Below, in pieces: positions 42,158 through 49,894 of a DNA stretch of 64,000 bases. A program made the translations under genes and the position numbers. The notes beneath the pieces are model-generated. The model had not been told where the DNA came from. It searched no databases and saw nothing but the letters and a program-made list of their open reading frames with translations. The first letter of the stretch is position 1. Each line of letters starts with the position of its first letter. The stretch comes from CAUZWH01 sp965224275 (GTDB lineage: Bacteria; Pseudomonadota; Alphaproteobacteria; SHVV01): assembly GCA_965224275.1 (NCBI GenBank), contig CBDCYR010000009.1, positions 248,001 through 312,000 on the forward strand, in the 5' to 3' direction.

Positions 42158-42386
42158 CGGCTGCCTGTTCCACCGATCCCGTCGCTTCCTCGCCGGGCTT
42201 GGACATGCCGCGGTCGCGCCGACGGGGGCGGGCTGATTCCATTAGTTCGAGCGTGCGTCGTTCTTTACGCAACCCGCGAATGCTGGCGACCAGTAAGGCG
42301 ACCATCACAATCGCGGTCACGCCAAATGCAGGCCACACAAAGGCGGCATATCCACCCATGGCCAGAAATTCTCGAATCGCATCCAT
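42147..42386 (-). CDS. ccmD: Heme exporter protein CcmD
   Basis: Small membrane protein that helps release heme-loaded CcmE from the CcmABC complex. The 79 residues include one membrane helix (about 12-37) with the family pattern MGGYAAFVWPAFGVTAIVMV and a cytoplasmic basic, charged tail (RGLRKERRTLELMES). It is longer than the usual 50-70 residues because of a polar C-terminus that overlaps the ccmE start. A 139-bp stretch without a gene separates it from ccmC. Confidence 0.93.
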   Translation of the reverse strand: MDAIREFLAMGGYAAFVWPAFGVTAIVMVALLVASIRGLRKERRTLELMESARPRRRDRGMSKPGEEATGSVEQAAGEA

Positions 42387-42525
42387 ATCCCGTTTAAATG
42401 TCCCGGCTCGGATCCTTGCTGCGTTAACGGCGCGGCGCCAGCCTTTGTTCCGCTGTTCAAGTCACTCAAAGATGTCGTCTGGTGGCGCGCAAAGCAACCA
42501 CGGAGCTGTAAATGGCCCTGTCCGC

Positions 42526-43266
42526 CTATTCCGCTGGCTGGCTCGCGTAGGGATCACCGGCGCTTAACTGAAGCGCGCGAACCCTGCGCGCGATGAGTTC
42601 ACGTTGCACCCGAAGGATCAGGACGGTGACGAAATACGCGCTAAAGCCGACGATCATGATCAGAAGCGGCCACAGCATCGAGGCATGGATCGAGGGTCCG
42701 TCGAGTTTCATGATGCTCGCCGGTTGGTGCAACGTGTTCCACCAATCGACTGAAAACTTGATGATCGGGAGGTTAACCGCTCCGACAAGTGCGAGGATTG
42801 CCGATGCCTTCGCCGCGCGCTCGGGATCGTCGAATGCCTCCCACAGCGCCATGTAACCGAGATAGAGGAAAAACAGGATCAAAACCGATGTCAGTCGGGC
42901 ATCCCACACCCACCATGTGCCCCACATCGGTTGTCCCCACAAAGCGCCGGTCACCAAAGCCATCAGCGTAAAGCTGGCACCGATTGGCGCGCACGCTTTG
43001 GCGCTTAGATAGGCCACCGGATGCTTCCATATCAACCCGACCGCGCTGGCGATCGCCATCACGGCATAGACCATCGTCGACATCCATGCGCTGGGGACGT
43101 GGACATACATCATGCGAACGCTTTCGCCCTGCTGATAATCGGCCGGGGCCGCGAACAATGACAGATAGAGGCCGACCGCCAGCAGGATCGTGGTCGCGAT
43201 GGCGCTCCACGGCAGGATTGCTGCAATAATCCGCCCGAAACGGGCCGGGCTTGCATACTTATGCAT
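42526..43266 (-). CDS. ccmC: Heme exporter protein CcmC
   Basis: Membrane protein of the CcmABCD complex that handles heme on its way to CcmE. The 246-residue protein has six membrane helices and the WWD motif MWGTWWVWDARLTS (about 114-127), with conserved histidines such as that in YVHVPSAWMS before it. The gap of 123 bp to the methyltransferase upstream contains a 9-bp inverted repeat ACCGCGCGA/TCGCGCGGT, but no promoter I would trust. Confidence 0.97.
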   Translation of the reverse strand: MHKYASPARFGRIIAAILPWSAIATTILLAVGLYLSLFAAPADYQQGESVRMMYVHVPSAWMSTMVYAVMAIASAVGLIWKHPVAYLSAKACAPIGASFTLMALVTGALWGQPMWGTWWVWDARLTSVLILFFLYLGYMALWEAFDDPERAAKASAILALVGAVNLPIIKFSVDWWNTLHQPASIMKLDGPSIHASMLWPLLIMIVGFSAYFVTVLILRVQRELIARRVRALQLSAGDPYASQPAE

Positions 43267-43389
43267 GGGCCGATCTTGCGTCAGCCAATCGGTTGGCGCA
43301 ACCGCGCGATAGCTTGTTTTTCCCCATCTCGCGCGGTTTTGAAGAGGGGTGCCGCCGTGGCGGAAACAAACGTGCGCGCTCGAACGCGG

Positions 43390-44079
43390 TCATTTCGACC
43401 ACACCATGCAAAAGCTGACCGGTTGATGCTTGTATTTGGCCCATCCCGGCTTCAAGGCAATCCACGTGTCATCAATGACGCCCTCATCCATCTCGGTGAG
43501 GGTCCATCCCGCTTGGTGGGCGGCCTTCACATGATCGCTAAAGAGGTGAATGTAAGCCTGAATCGAAACCGGGTTGCCATCATGACCGTCGAAGTGTGTG
43601 GGCACACCGTTCATGAGGAAGTGCGAGTGATAGCCGACGATGACGAAACTCGCTGCCACTGTGGCCACTCGCGCTGCCTCGGCATAAAGCGGTGCCAGGT
43701 CTTCGAGGTGCTCGTCGGCCAGCACTTCGATCACCAAATCATAGGTCTCCGACGGCAACCCGGTCTCCTGGATATCGGCGTGGTATAGCGCGTCGTAGAC
43801 CTTGCGAGTCTTGGCATGGGCCATCATCTCGGGCGAGAAATCGACGCCCTCGACGAAGTCAGCGCCGTGCGCGCGCAGCCAAGCCCCGATCCGCCCGGTG
43901 CCGCAGGCAAGGTCTAGCGCCCGCGAGACGCTCTCCCATGCCACGGTTTCGATTTGCGAGAGCAGCCCAAGATCCATTTCATCACGCACGACCGCATCGT
44001 AGGTCTGCGACCATTCGCGATAACCATCGCGCACGGAGAGGGTCGGATAGTTGCGTTTGTCAAACGGCGCGAAATCCAT
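43390..44079 (-). CDS. Class I SAM-dependent methyltransferase in the ccm cluster
   Basis: A 229-residue methyltransferase of unknown substrate. Motif I is ALDLACGTGRIGAWL (54-68), the acidic end of strand two is VEGVDFSPEMM (about 77-87), and YDLVIEVLADEHL is the motif IV region. It has no membrane segment. It starts 10 bp after ccmB and is followed by ccmC, so it is transcribed inside the ccm operon. Its methyl acceptor is not indicated by the sequence, and no known step of system I cytochrome maturation needs a methyltransferase. Confidence 0.85.
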   Translation of the reverse strand: MDFAPFDKRNYPTLSVRDGYREWSQTYDAVVRDEMDLGLLSQIETVAWESVSRALDLACGTGRIGAWLRAHGADFVEGVDFSPEMMAHAKTRKVYDALYHADIQETGLPSETYDLVIEVLADEHLEDLAPLYAEAARVATVAASFVIVGYHSHFLMNGVPTHFDGHDGNPVSIQAYIHLFSDHVKAAHQAGWTLTEMDEGVIDDTWIALKPGWAKYKHQPVSFCMVWSK

Positions 44080-44089
44080 CGTCGTGGCC

Positions 44090-44755
44090 TCAGTTGAGAT
44101 TGAGACGCAGCGCGGCCGCGGTCGCCCACGGCGTCAGCGCCAGCGATCCTAGGAACAGACCGCCGAGGATAAGCAAATGCGGTCGCGCGCCCAGCCCGCT
44201 AATCGATCCATCGATCGCGGCAACGCCAAAGATGAGAATCGGGATGTAGAGCGGCAATACCAGGATCGTTAGCAGCACGCCACCTCTTCGTATGCCGACC
44301 GTAAGGCCAGCGCCGATGGCGCCAATCAGACTGAGCGTCGGCGTTCCCAACGCCATTGCGCTGACCAACGTGAGCAACCCGGCGATTTCCATATTAAGCA
44401 GGAGCGCGAGGATTGGTGCCGCGATGATCAATGGCAGGCCGGTGGTTATCCAGTGCGCCGTACACTTTGCGACCACCAACAATTCAAGCGGCAAGGGACC
44501 CAGCATGAGGAGGTCGAGACTGCCGTCTTCGTAGTCGGCCTGGAACAACCGGTCGAGTGACAATAGGGCAGCCAACAACGCGGCAACCCAGACGACGCCG
44601 GCACTAATGCGACGCAGGATTCCCGCTTCGGGCCCAACCCCGAGCGGAAACAGAATGACCGCCAGCACGAAAAACGCGACCGCTAAGACAACCGCGCCGC
44701 CCTGTCGCAATGACAGTCGAATATCGCGGCCGACGATGAGGGCGAACGGTTTCAT
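44090..44755 (-). CDS. ccmB: Heme exporter protein CcmB
   Basis: Membrane subunit of the CcmAB ABC complex, which uses ATP to release holo-CcmE. The 221-residue protein has six membrane helices. It contains the family segments RDIRLSLRQGG near the start, FQADYEDGSLDLLMLGPLPLE in the first cytoplasmic loop, and the LILPLYIPILIFG-like stretch in the fifth helix. It overlaps ccmA by four bases (ATGA). Confidence 0.96.
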   Translation of the reverse strand: MKPFALIVGRDIRLSLRQGGAVVLAVAFFVLAVILFPLGVGPEAGILRRISAGVVWVAALLAALLSLDRLFQADYEDGSLDLLMLGPLPLELLVVAKCTAHWITTGLPLIIAAPILALLLNMEIAGLLTLVSAMALGTPTLSLIGAIGAGLTVGIRRGGVLLTILVLPLYIPILIFGVAAIDGSISGLGARPHLLILGGLFLGSLALTPWATAAALRLNLN

Positions 44756-45381
44756 ACCGTCTGTGACTCGCGGCGTCGCGTCAGTTCCAAAACCTCCGCA
44801 TTCGGGACATCTATATCAATGTGCGTCGCCAGCATGGCCAGGCCGTCGCCATCGAGATGCTGTCGCAGGGCAGCGGTAAATCGCGAAACGCTATCTCGAT
44901 CGAGTGCGACCGTGGGTTCATCCAGTAACCACAGCGGACTATCGGTGACCCCGAGGCGTGCGAGGCCGAGTCGACGCCGTTCGCCGGCCGATAGAAACCG
45001 TGCCGGGATATCGGCCAGTGAATCGAGGCCAAACAGAGTCAGCGCCTGCTCGACCCGGTGGATGGGGTCATCGCTCCGCTCGGTATAGGCGGCCCAGAAT
45101 TTCAAGTTCTCTCGGACGCTAAACACCGGTTTGATCGCATCAGTGTGCCCGACATAAGTAAGCCGTGCGCGGTGACTGTCGACGTCGATCGGCTTCTCAT
45201 CCCAAGACAGCGATCCCTCCGCAGCCGCCATGAGGGACGCCGCAATTCTTAGCAGGCTGGATTTTCCCGACCCGTTCGGCCCGCGGAGAATGAGCGCGCT
45301 ACCGGGCACCACGGCGAACGACAGCTCCGAGAACACCACGCGACCCCCACGTAAGCAGAGGAGATTTTCACCGCGAAACAT
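44752..45381 (-). CDS. ccmA: Heme exporter ATP-binding protein CcmA
   Basis: ABC ATPase of the CcmABCD complex. I place the start at the ATG at 45381 (209 residues, MFRGENLLCLRGG); the open frame continues upstream into the crotonase gene but without family similarity. Walker A is GPNGSGKS (34-41), the signature is LSAGERRRLGLARL, and Walker B is LWLLDEPTVALD. The N-terminal Cys-rich CLRGGRVVF is typical of CcmA. It begins 14 bp after the crotonase stop, so the crotonase and ccm genes may share a transcript. Confidence 0.96.
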   Translation of the reverse strand: MFRGENLLCLRGGRVVFSELSFAVVPGSALILRGPNGSGKSSLLRIAASLMAAAEGSLSWDEKPIDVDSHRARLTYVGHTDAIKPVFSVRENLKFWAAYTERSDDPIHRVEQALTLFGLDSLADIPARFLSAGERRRLGLARLGVTDSPLWLLDEPTVALDRDSVSRFTAALRQHLDGDGLAMLATHIDIDVPNAEVLELTRRRESQTV

Positions 45382-45395
45382 TCGGCAACATCGCC

Positions 45396-46163
45396 TCAGT
45401 CGGATTCGTCGGGTCGGGCCCGGTGCGAGAGAAATCGATCGGCGGCTTCCTCCCAGGTTGCGTCGAGCACCTGTTTGCCGATGCGGAACTCGTTGGCGAT
45501 CGCCGCTTCCTCCGCCAGGCCCCATTGTTCGAAAGCCGATTGGCGATCGCCGCGCAGGCAGGCTTGGGGCAGCTCAGCCAGTTCGCGCGCCAGACGCTGT
45601 GCTGCTGGAAGCGCTTCATCGTCGGGGACCACGCGGTTGACGAGGCCGATCGCGAGCGCTTCATCTGCCGCCACCGGGCGACCGGTGAGTATCAAGTCGA
45701 GAGCGCGGCCCATGCCGATCATGCGCGGCAGCCGTACCGAACCGCCATCGACTAGAGGAATGCCGAATCGTCTGTTCAACACACCCAGGATTGCACCTTC
45801 CTCGGCAATCCGCATATCGCACCACAGCGCCAGTTCCAAACCACCGCCGACCGCATAGCCAGCGATCGCACCGATCACAGGTTTGGTAAGCATTAGGCGC
45901 GACGGCCCCATCGGGCCGTCGCCGTCGGGCGCAAGCCGACTTTCGGTGCCGTCGCGCCGGACGACCGCCTTGAGATCGGCACCGGCGCAGAAGTGACCAT
46001 CCGCGCCCGACAGGACCGCGACGCGGGCGTCATCGTCGGCCTCGAACGAACGAAACGCCGCCGAGAGATCTTCAGAATGGGCGCGATCAACGGCGTTTCG
46101 CGCTTGCGGCCGATTGATGACCACGGTCGTAACCGCACCGTTCTTCTCAACGTCTATCGACAT
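45396..46163 (-). CDS. Crotonase-family protein (enoyl-CoA hydratase-like)
   Basis: A 255-residue crotonase-fold protein that binds an acyl-CoA. The two oxyanion segments are present: FCAGADLKA and GYAVGGGLELAL. The two glutamates of true hydratases are not: the first region reads FGIPLVDGGSVRLPR and the second GRALDLILTG, so hydration is unlikely and the reaction is unknown. This matches the subgroup annotated as enoyl-CoA hydratase PRK08259. I use the ATG at 46163, with GAGG upstream, rather than one six codons earlier. It lies directly before ccmA and is divergent from acnA. Confidence 0.85.
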   Translation of the reverse strand: MSIDVEKNGAVTTVVINRPQARNAVDRAHSEDLSAAFRSFEADDDARVAVLSGADGHFCAGADLKAVVRRDGTESRLAPDGDGPMGPSRLMLTKPVIGAIAGYAVGGGLELALWCDMRIAEEGAILGVLNRRFGIPLVDGGSVRLPRMIGMGRALDLILTGRPVAADEALAIGLVNRVVPDDEALPAAQRLARELAELPQACLRGDRQSAFEQWGLAEEAAIANEFRIGKQVLDATWEEAADRFLSHRARPDESD

Positions 46164-46324
46164 AAATCTTGCCTCGCCCACCGCCGTTCTCTTGCATAGC
46201 GCACTTTGGCCGGCTCGCTATACTATGCGATCCGAATTAGGCCCATCGAATATAAGATCGGGCCCTTGCGGTAACGCCTTACATGGCGTCGCCATATACA
46301 ACGAACCGAGCGAGGAGACCTACC

Positions 46325-49018
46325 GTGACGAGCCCGAGCTTGAACAGCTTCAAAACGCGCCGCACGCTGACCGTCGGCAAACGCAAGTACACCTACTTTA
46401 GTCTCAAGGCGGCGGAAGAGGCGCGTCTGGGCAAGCTCTCGAGATTGCCGAACTCGCTCAAAGTCCTGATCGAAAATCTACTGCGCCACGAGGACGGACG
46501 ATCGGTAACCAAGGCGGATATCAAAGCCGCCGGTACCTGGTTGAAGACGAGAAAATCTTCGCTCGAGATTGCCTATCGGCCAGCCCGGGTCTTGATGCAG
46601 GATTTCACCGGCGTTCCTGCGGTTGTCGATCTCGCCGCGATGCGCGGTGCCATGAGTAAACTCGGTGGCGATCCAAAAAAGATCAATCCGCTATCACCTG
46701 TCGATCTGGTGATCGACCATTCGGTAATGGTCGACAATTTCGGTACCCGTAACGCCTTTAGGGACAATGTCGACCTGGAATATCAGCGTAACGCCGAGCG
46801 CTACACATTCCTGCGTTGGGGATCGATGGCGTTCGATAATTTCCGAGTGGTTCCGCCCGGCACCGGCATTTGCCACCAGGTCAACCTTGAATACCTCGCA
46901 CAGGTGGTGTGGACCAAGCGCGAACACGGGCAGACCTATGCCTACCCCGACACGCTGGTCGGAACCGACAGCCACACGACGATGGTCAACGGGCTCGCGG
47001 TATTGGGCTGGGGCGTCGGCGGCATCGAAGCTGAGGCGGCGATGCTCGGCCAGCCTGTATCAATGCGCCTACCCGAGGTCATCGGCTTTAAATTGTCCGG
47101 CAAGTTGCGCGACGGTGTCACCGCGACCGACCTCGTGCTCACCGTTACCCAGATGCTGCGCAAGAAAGGCGTGGTCGGGAAGTTCGTCGAGTTTTACGGG
47201 CCTGGGCTCAACCAGCTGTCGCTCGCTGATCGTGCGACGCTCGCCAACATGGCGCCGGAATATGGCGCGACCTGCGGTTTCTTCCCGATCGACCAGGAGA
47301 CGATCAACTACATGAAAGCGACCGGCCGCAAGCCGGCCCAGATTGCGCTGGTAGAGAAATATGCCAAGGCGCAGGGCATGTGGCGGACGTCGAGAACCCC
47401 GGATCCCGTATTCACAGATACGCTGTCGCTCGATATCAGAGGCGTCGAGCCTTGCCTGGCAGGGCCCAAGCGCCCGCAAGATCGCGTCACCCTGGCGAAG
47501 GCGGCAGGCGAATTCGGCAAGGCGCTGGTTAAGGATTTTGGACGGGCTGGCAAATCCGCCAAGCGCCACCCGGTTAAAGGCACCGATTATGAGCTCGGCG
47601 ATGGCGATGTTGCGATTGCTGCGATCACGAGTTGCACCAACACCTCCAATCCGAGCGTGATGATCGGTGCCGGTCTTGTCGCCCGCAACGCGGTCAAACG
47701 CGGCCTAACGGTCAAACCCTGGGTCAAGACCTCGCTGGCGCCGGGGTCGAAGGTGGTGAGCGATTACCTCAAAAAGGCCGGGGTCCAAAAGGATCTGGAT
47801 AAACTTGGCTTCAACCTGGTGGGCTACGGGTGCACGACCTGTATCGGCAACTCCGGACCGCTGGCTGATCCCATCGCCGATGTTGTCACCAAGAACGATC
47901 TTGTCGTCACGTCGGTGCTGTCGGGCAATCGCAACTTTGAAGGCCGCGTCAGCCCGCACGTTAAGGCCAACTACCTGGCTTCGCCGCCGCTGGTGGTCGC
48001 CTACGCGATCGCCGGATCGATGAATATCGATATTAGCAAAGAGCCGATTGGAACCGACCCGAAGGGCAAGCCGGTATATTTGCGCGACATCTGGCCGTCG
48101 ACACGTGAGGTTCAAGAAACGATGCGCCGGTGTGTGACTGCTGCGATGTTTCGCAAACAATATGGTGCCGTATTCGAGGGCGACCGTGATTGGCGGCGCA
48201 TCAAGACGAAACACAGCCTCACCTACGCGTGGCCACGGCGCTCAACCTATGTGAAAGAGCCGCCTTATTTTGATGGAATGAAGGACGAACCCGGGACCTT
48301 TAGCGACGTCTCCGGAGCACGCGTGCTGGCGCTGCTTGGTGACAGCATCACCACCGATCACATATCGCCGGCCGGTGCGATCAAGGCGGACGGACCGGCG
48401 GGTGCCTATCTGGCCAGCAACAAAGTCAAGAACGCTGATTTCAACTCGTTTGGGTCACGCCGCGGCAATCACGAAATCATGATGCGAGGCACGTTTGCCA
48501 ACATCCGCTTGCGCAACGAAATGGCGCCCGGCACCGAGGGCGGAATCACCCGGCATATGCCGGGCGGCAAGCAGATGTCGATCTACGATGCGGCCATGAA
48601 ATATGCGGCTTCGTCGACCCCGCTGGTCGTCGTAGGTGGCAAGGAGTATGGCACCGGATCGTCGCGCGATTGGGCGGCCAAGGGGACCGCACTGCTCGGC
48701 ATCAAAGCCGTCATCACCGAAAGTTTTGAGCGCATCCATCGCTCAAATCTAGTCGGGATGGGCGTCTTGCCGTTGGTCTTTACCGGCGGACAAAGCCGCA
48801 ACACGTTAAAGCTTGATGGCAGCGAGGTGTTCGACATAACCGGATTGTCTGGCGGAATTACGCCACGCATGAAGGTCGATTGCACGATCACGCGTGCCAA
48901 TGGCAGGAAGACCACCCTCAAGCTGGTATGCCTGATCGAGACCGTTGACGAGGTCGCCTACTTCCAGAACGGTGGCATCCTTCACTACGTCTTACGAAAC
49001 CTTTCCCAGGCAGCGTGA
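46325..49018 (+). CDS. acnA: Aconitate hydratase A
   Basis: TCA-cycle aconitase, converting citrate to isocitrate through a [4Fe-4S] cluster. The cluster cysteines lie in ITSCTNTSNP and YGCTTCIGNSGPL. VGTDSHTTMVNGL, RNFEGR and the C-terminal-domain motif GGKEYGTGSSRDWAAKG are also present. I start the gene at the GTG at 46325 (897 residues), because AGGAGA lies before it and MTSPSLNSF is the usual start. The frame stays open 14 codons further. A TATACT box at 46219-46224 may be its -10. Confidence 0.97.
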   Translation: MTSPSLNSFKTRRTLTVGKRKYTYFSLKAAEEARLGKLSRLPNSLKVLIENLLRHEDGRSVTKADIKAAGTWLKTRKSSLEIAYRPARVLMQDFTGVPAVVDLAAMRGAMSKLGGDPKKINPLSPVDLVIDHSVMVDNFGTRNAFRDNVDLEYQRNAERYTFLRWGSMAFDNFRVVPPGTGICHQVNLEYLAQVVWTKREHGQTYAYPDTLVGTDSHTTMVNGLAVLGWGVGGIEAEAAMLGQPVSMRLPEVIGFKLSGKLRDGVTATDLVLTVTQMLRKKGVVGKFVEFYGPGLNQLSLADRATLANMAPEYGATCGFFPIDQETINYMKATGRKPAQIALVEKYAKAQGMWRTSRTPDPVFTDTLSLDIRGVEPCLAGPKRPQDRVTLAKAAGEFGKALVKDFGRAGKSAKRHPVKGTDYELGDGDVAIAAITSCTNTSNPSVMIGAGLVARNAVKRGLTVKPWVKTSLAPGSKVVSDYLKKAGVQKDLDKLGFNLVGYGCTTCIGNSGPLADPIADVVTKNDLVVTSVLSGNRNFEGRVSPHVKANYLASPPLVVAYAIAGSMNIDISKEPIGTDPKGKPVYLRDIWPSTREVQETMRRCVTAAMFRKQYGAVFEGDRDWRRIKTKHSLTYAWPRRSTYVKEPPYFDGMKDEPGTFSDVSGARVLALLGDSITTDHISPAGAIKADGPAGAYLASNKVKNADFNSFGSRRGNHEIMMRGTFANIRLRNEMAPGTEGGITRHMPGGKQMSIYDAAMKYAASSTPLVVVGGKEYGTGSSRDWAAKGTALLGIKAVITESFERIHRSNLVGMGVLPLVFTGGQSRNTLKLDGSEVFDITGLSGGITPRMKVDCTITRANGRKTTLKLVCLIETVDEVAYFQNGGILHYVLRNLSQAA

Positions 49019-49086
49019 TTGGTATCAAAAAAAGTATCACAGAGGTTTGATTCGCCGGTTGCCCCGGCGGCAGCTAAGTAGGCTGC

Positions 49087-49827
49087 ATGACAATATTTCT
49101 TCGCGCGCTCGCAATATTGGTCGTCGCTGGTGTCACTACCGGCGGCTTCGTCCACCCCGCCACCGCCGGTGAACCCATTGCCGTCGTCGAGCTCTACACC
49201 TCGCAAGGGTGTAACTCGTGCCCGCCGGCCGATGAAATGCTGGGTAAGCTTGCCAAGCGCGAAGATGTCGTCGCCTTAAGTCTCCACGTCGATTATTGGG
49301 ACTATCTTGGTTGGAAGGACACCTTCGGCTCCGCCGAATTTGTTGCGCGCCAGCGCGGCTACGCCCGTGCCAATGGTCGGCGCACCATTTATACACCCGA
49401 GTTAGTGGTCGGCGGTAAGGTCCACGTTGTCGGCTCCAACCCAGCTGCGGTGAAGCGTGCGTTGGAGATGGCCCAATCCCGTGCCCGCGATAATCTCGAT
49501 GTGAGTTTCGTGCGTGACAACGAATATGTGACGGTGAAGGTTGCTGGCACCAGCGGCGATGCGCGGCGCGCGGCGGTCTTGCTGTTCCGCTATGACCACC
49601 AAAACGAGGTTGAGATAGAACGCGGCGAGAATGCGGGCAAGACGCTTGCGTACCACAATGTGGTTCGTGAGATCAGACGTCTCGATACCTGGGACGGCAA
49701 AGATCTAAGCATCATGCTGCCCGTCAAAGATCTCAAAATGGGCGGTCGTGACGGGTGTGCGGTGATCGTGCAGGAAGAAGGCAACGGATCGATCATCGGT
49801 GCCGCGCGCTTGGCGCTCGCGGACTAG
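49087..49827 (+). CDS. DUF1223 secreted thioredoxin-like protein
   Basis: A 246-residue exported protein. A signal peptide (about 1-27, ending HPATAG) precedes a thioredoxin-like domain with CNSCPPAD (C42, C45), the DUF1223 signature. YTPELVVGGKVHVVGSNP is the cis-Pro-like region (VELYTSQGCNSC is its first strand). The fold and CXXC suggest a periplasmic redox role, but no partner is known. The TAG stop (49825-49827) is part of the 21-bp solo palindrome at 49824. It lies 68 bp after acnA and converges with htpG. Confidence 0.92.
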   Translation: MTIFLRALAILVVAGVTTGGFVHPATAGEPIAVVELYTSQGCNSCPPADEMLGKLAKREDVVALSLHVDYWDYLGWKDTFGSAEFVARQRGYARANGRRTIYTPELVVGGKVHVVGSNPAAVKRALEMAQSRARDNLDVSFVRDNEYVTVKVAGTSGDARRAAVLLFRYDHQNEVEIERGENAGKTLAYHNVVREIRRLDTWDGKDLSIMLPVKDLKMGGRDGCAVIVQEEGNGSIIGAARLALAD

Positions 49828-49844
49828 TGGATTTCATCCACTAG
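49824..49844. repeat. 21-bp solo palindrome, copy 2
   Basis: Identical in all 21 bases to the copy at 13867-13887: arms CTAGTGGAT and ATCCACTAG around TTC. It lies in the convergent gap between the DUF1223 gene and htpG and provides the TAG stop of the former (49825-49827). It has no T-run. Its end matches the tips of the 293-bp element at 1583-1875 with one mismatch in 17 bases. Confidence 0.85.
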
Positions 49845-49894
49845 CCTCCAGCACTTCCGACGCAGGGTCTTGGTCTGCGCCGTTAGGTCTTTCC

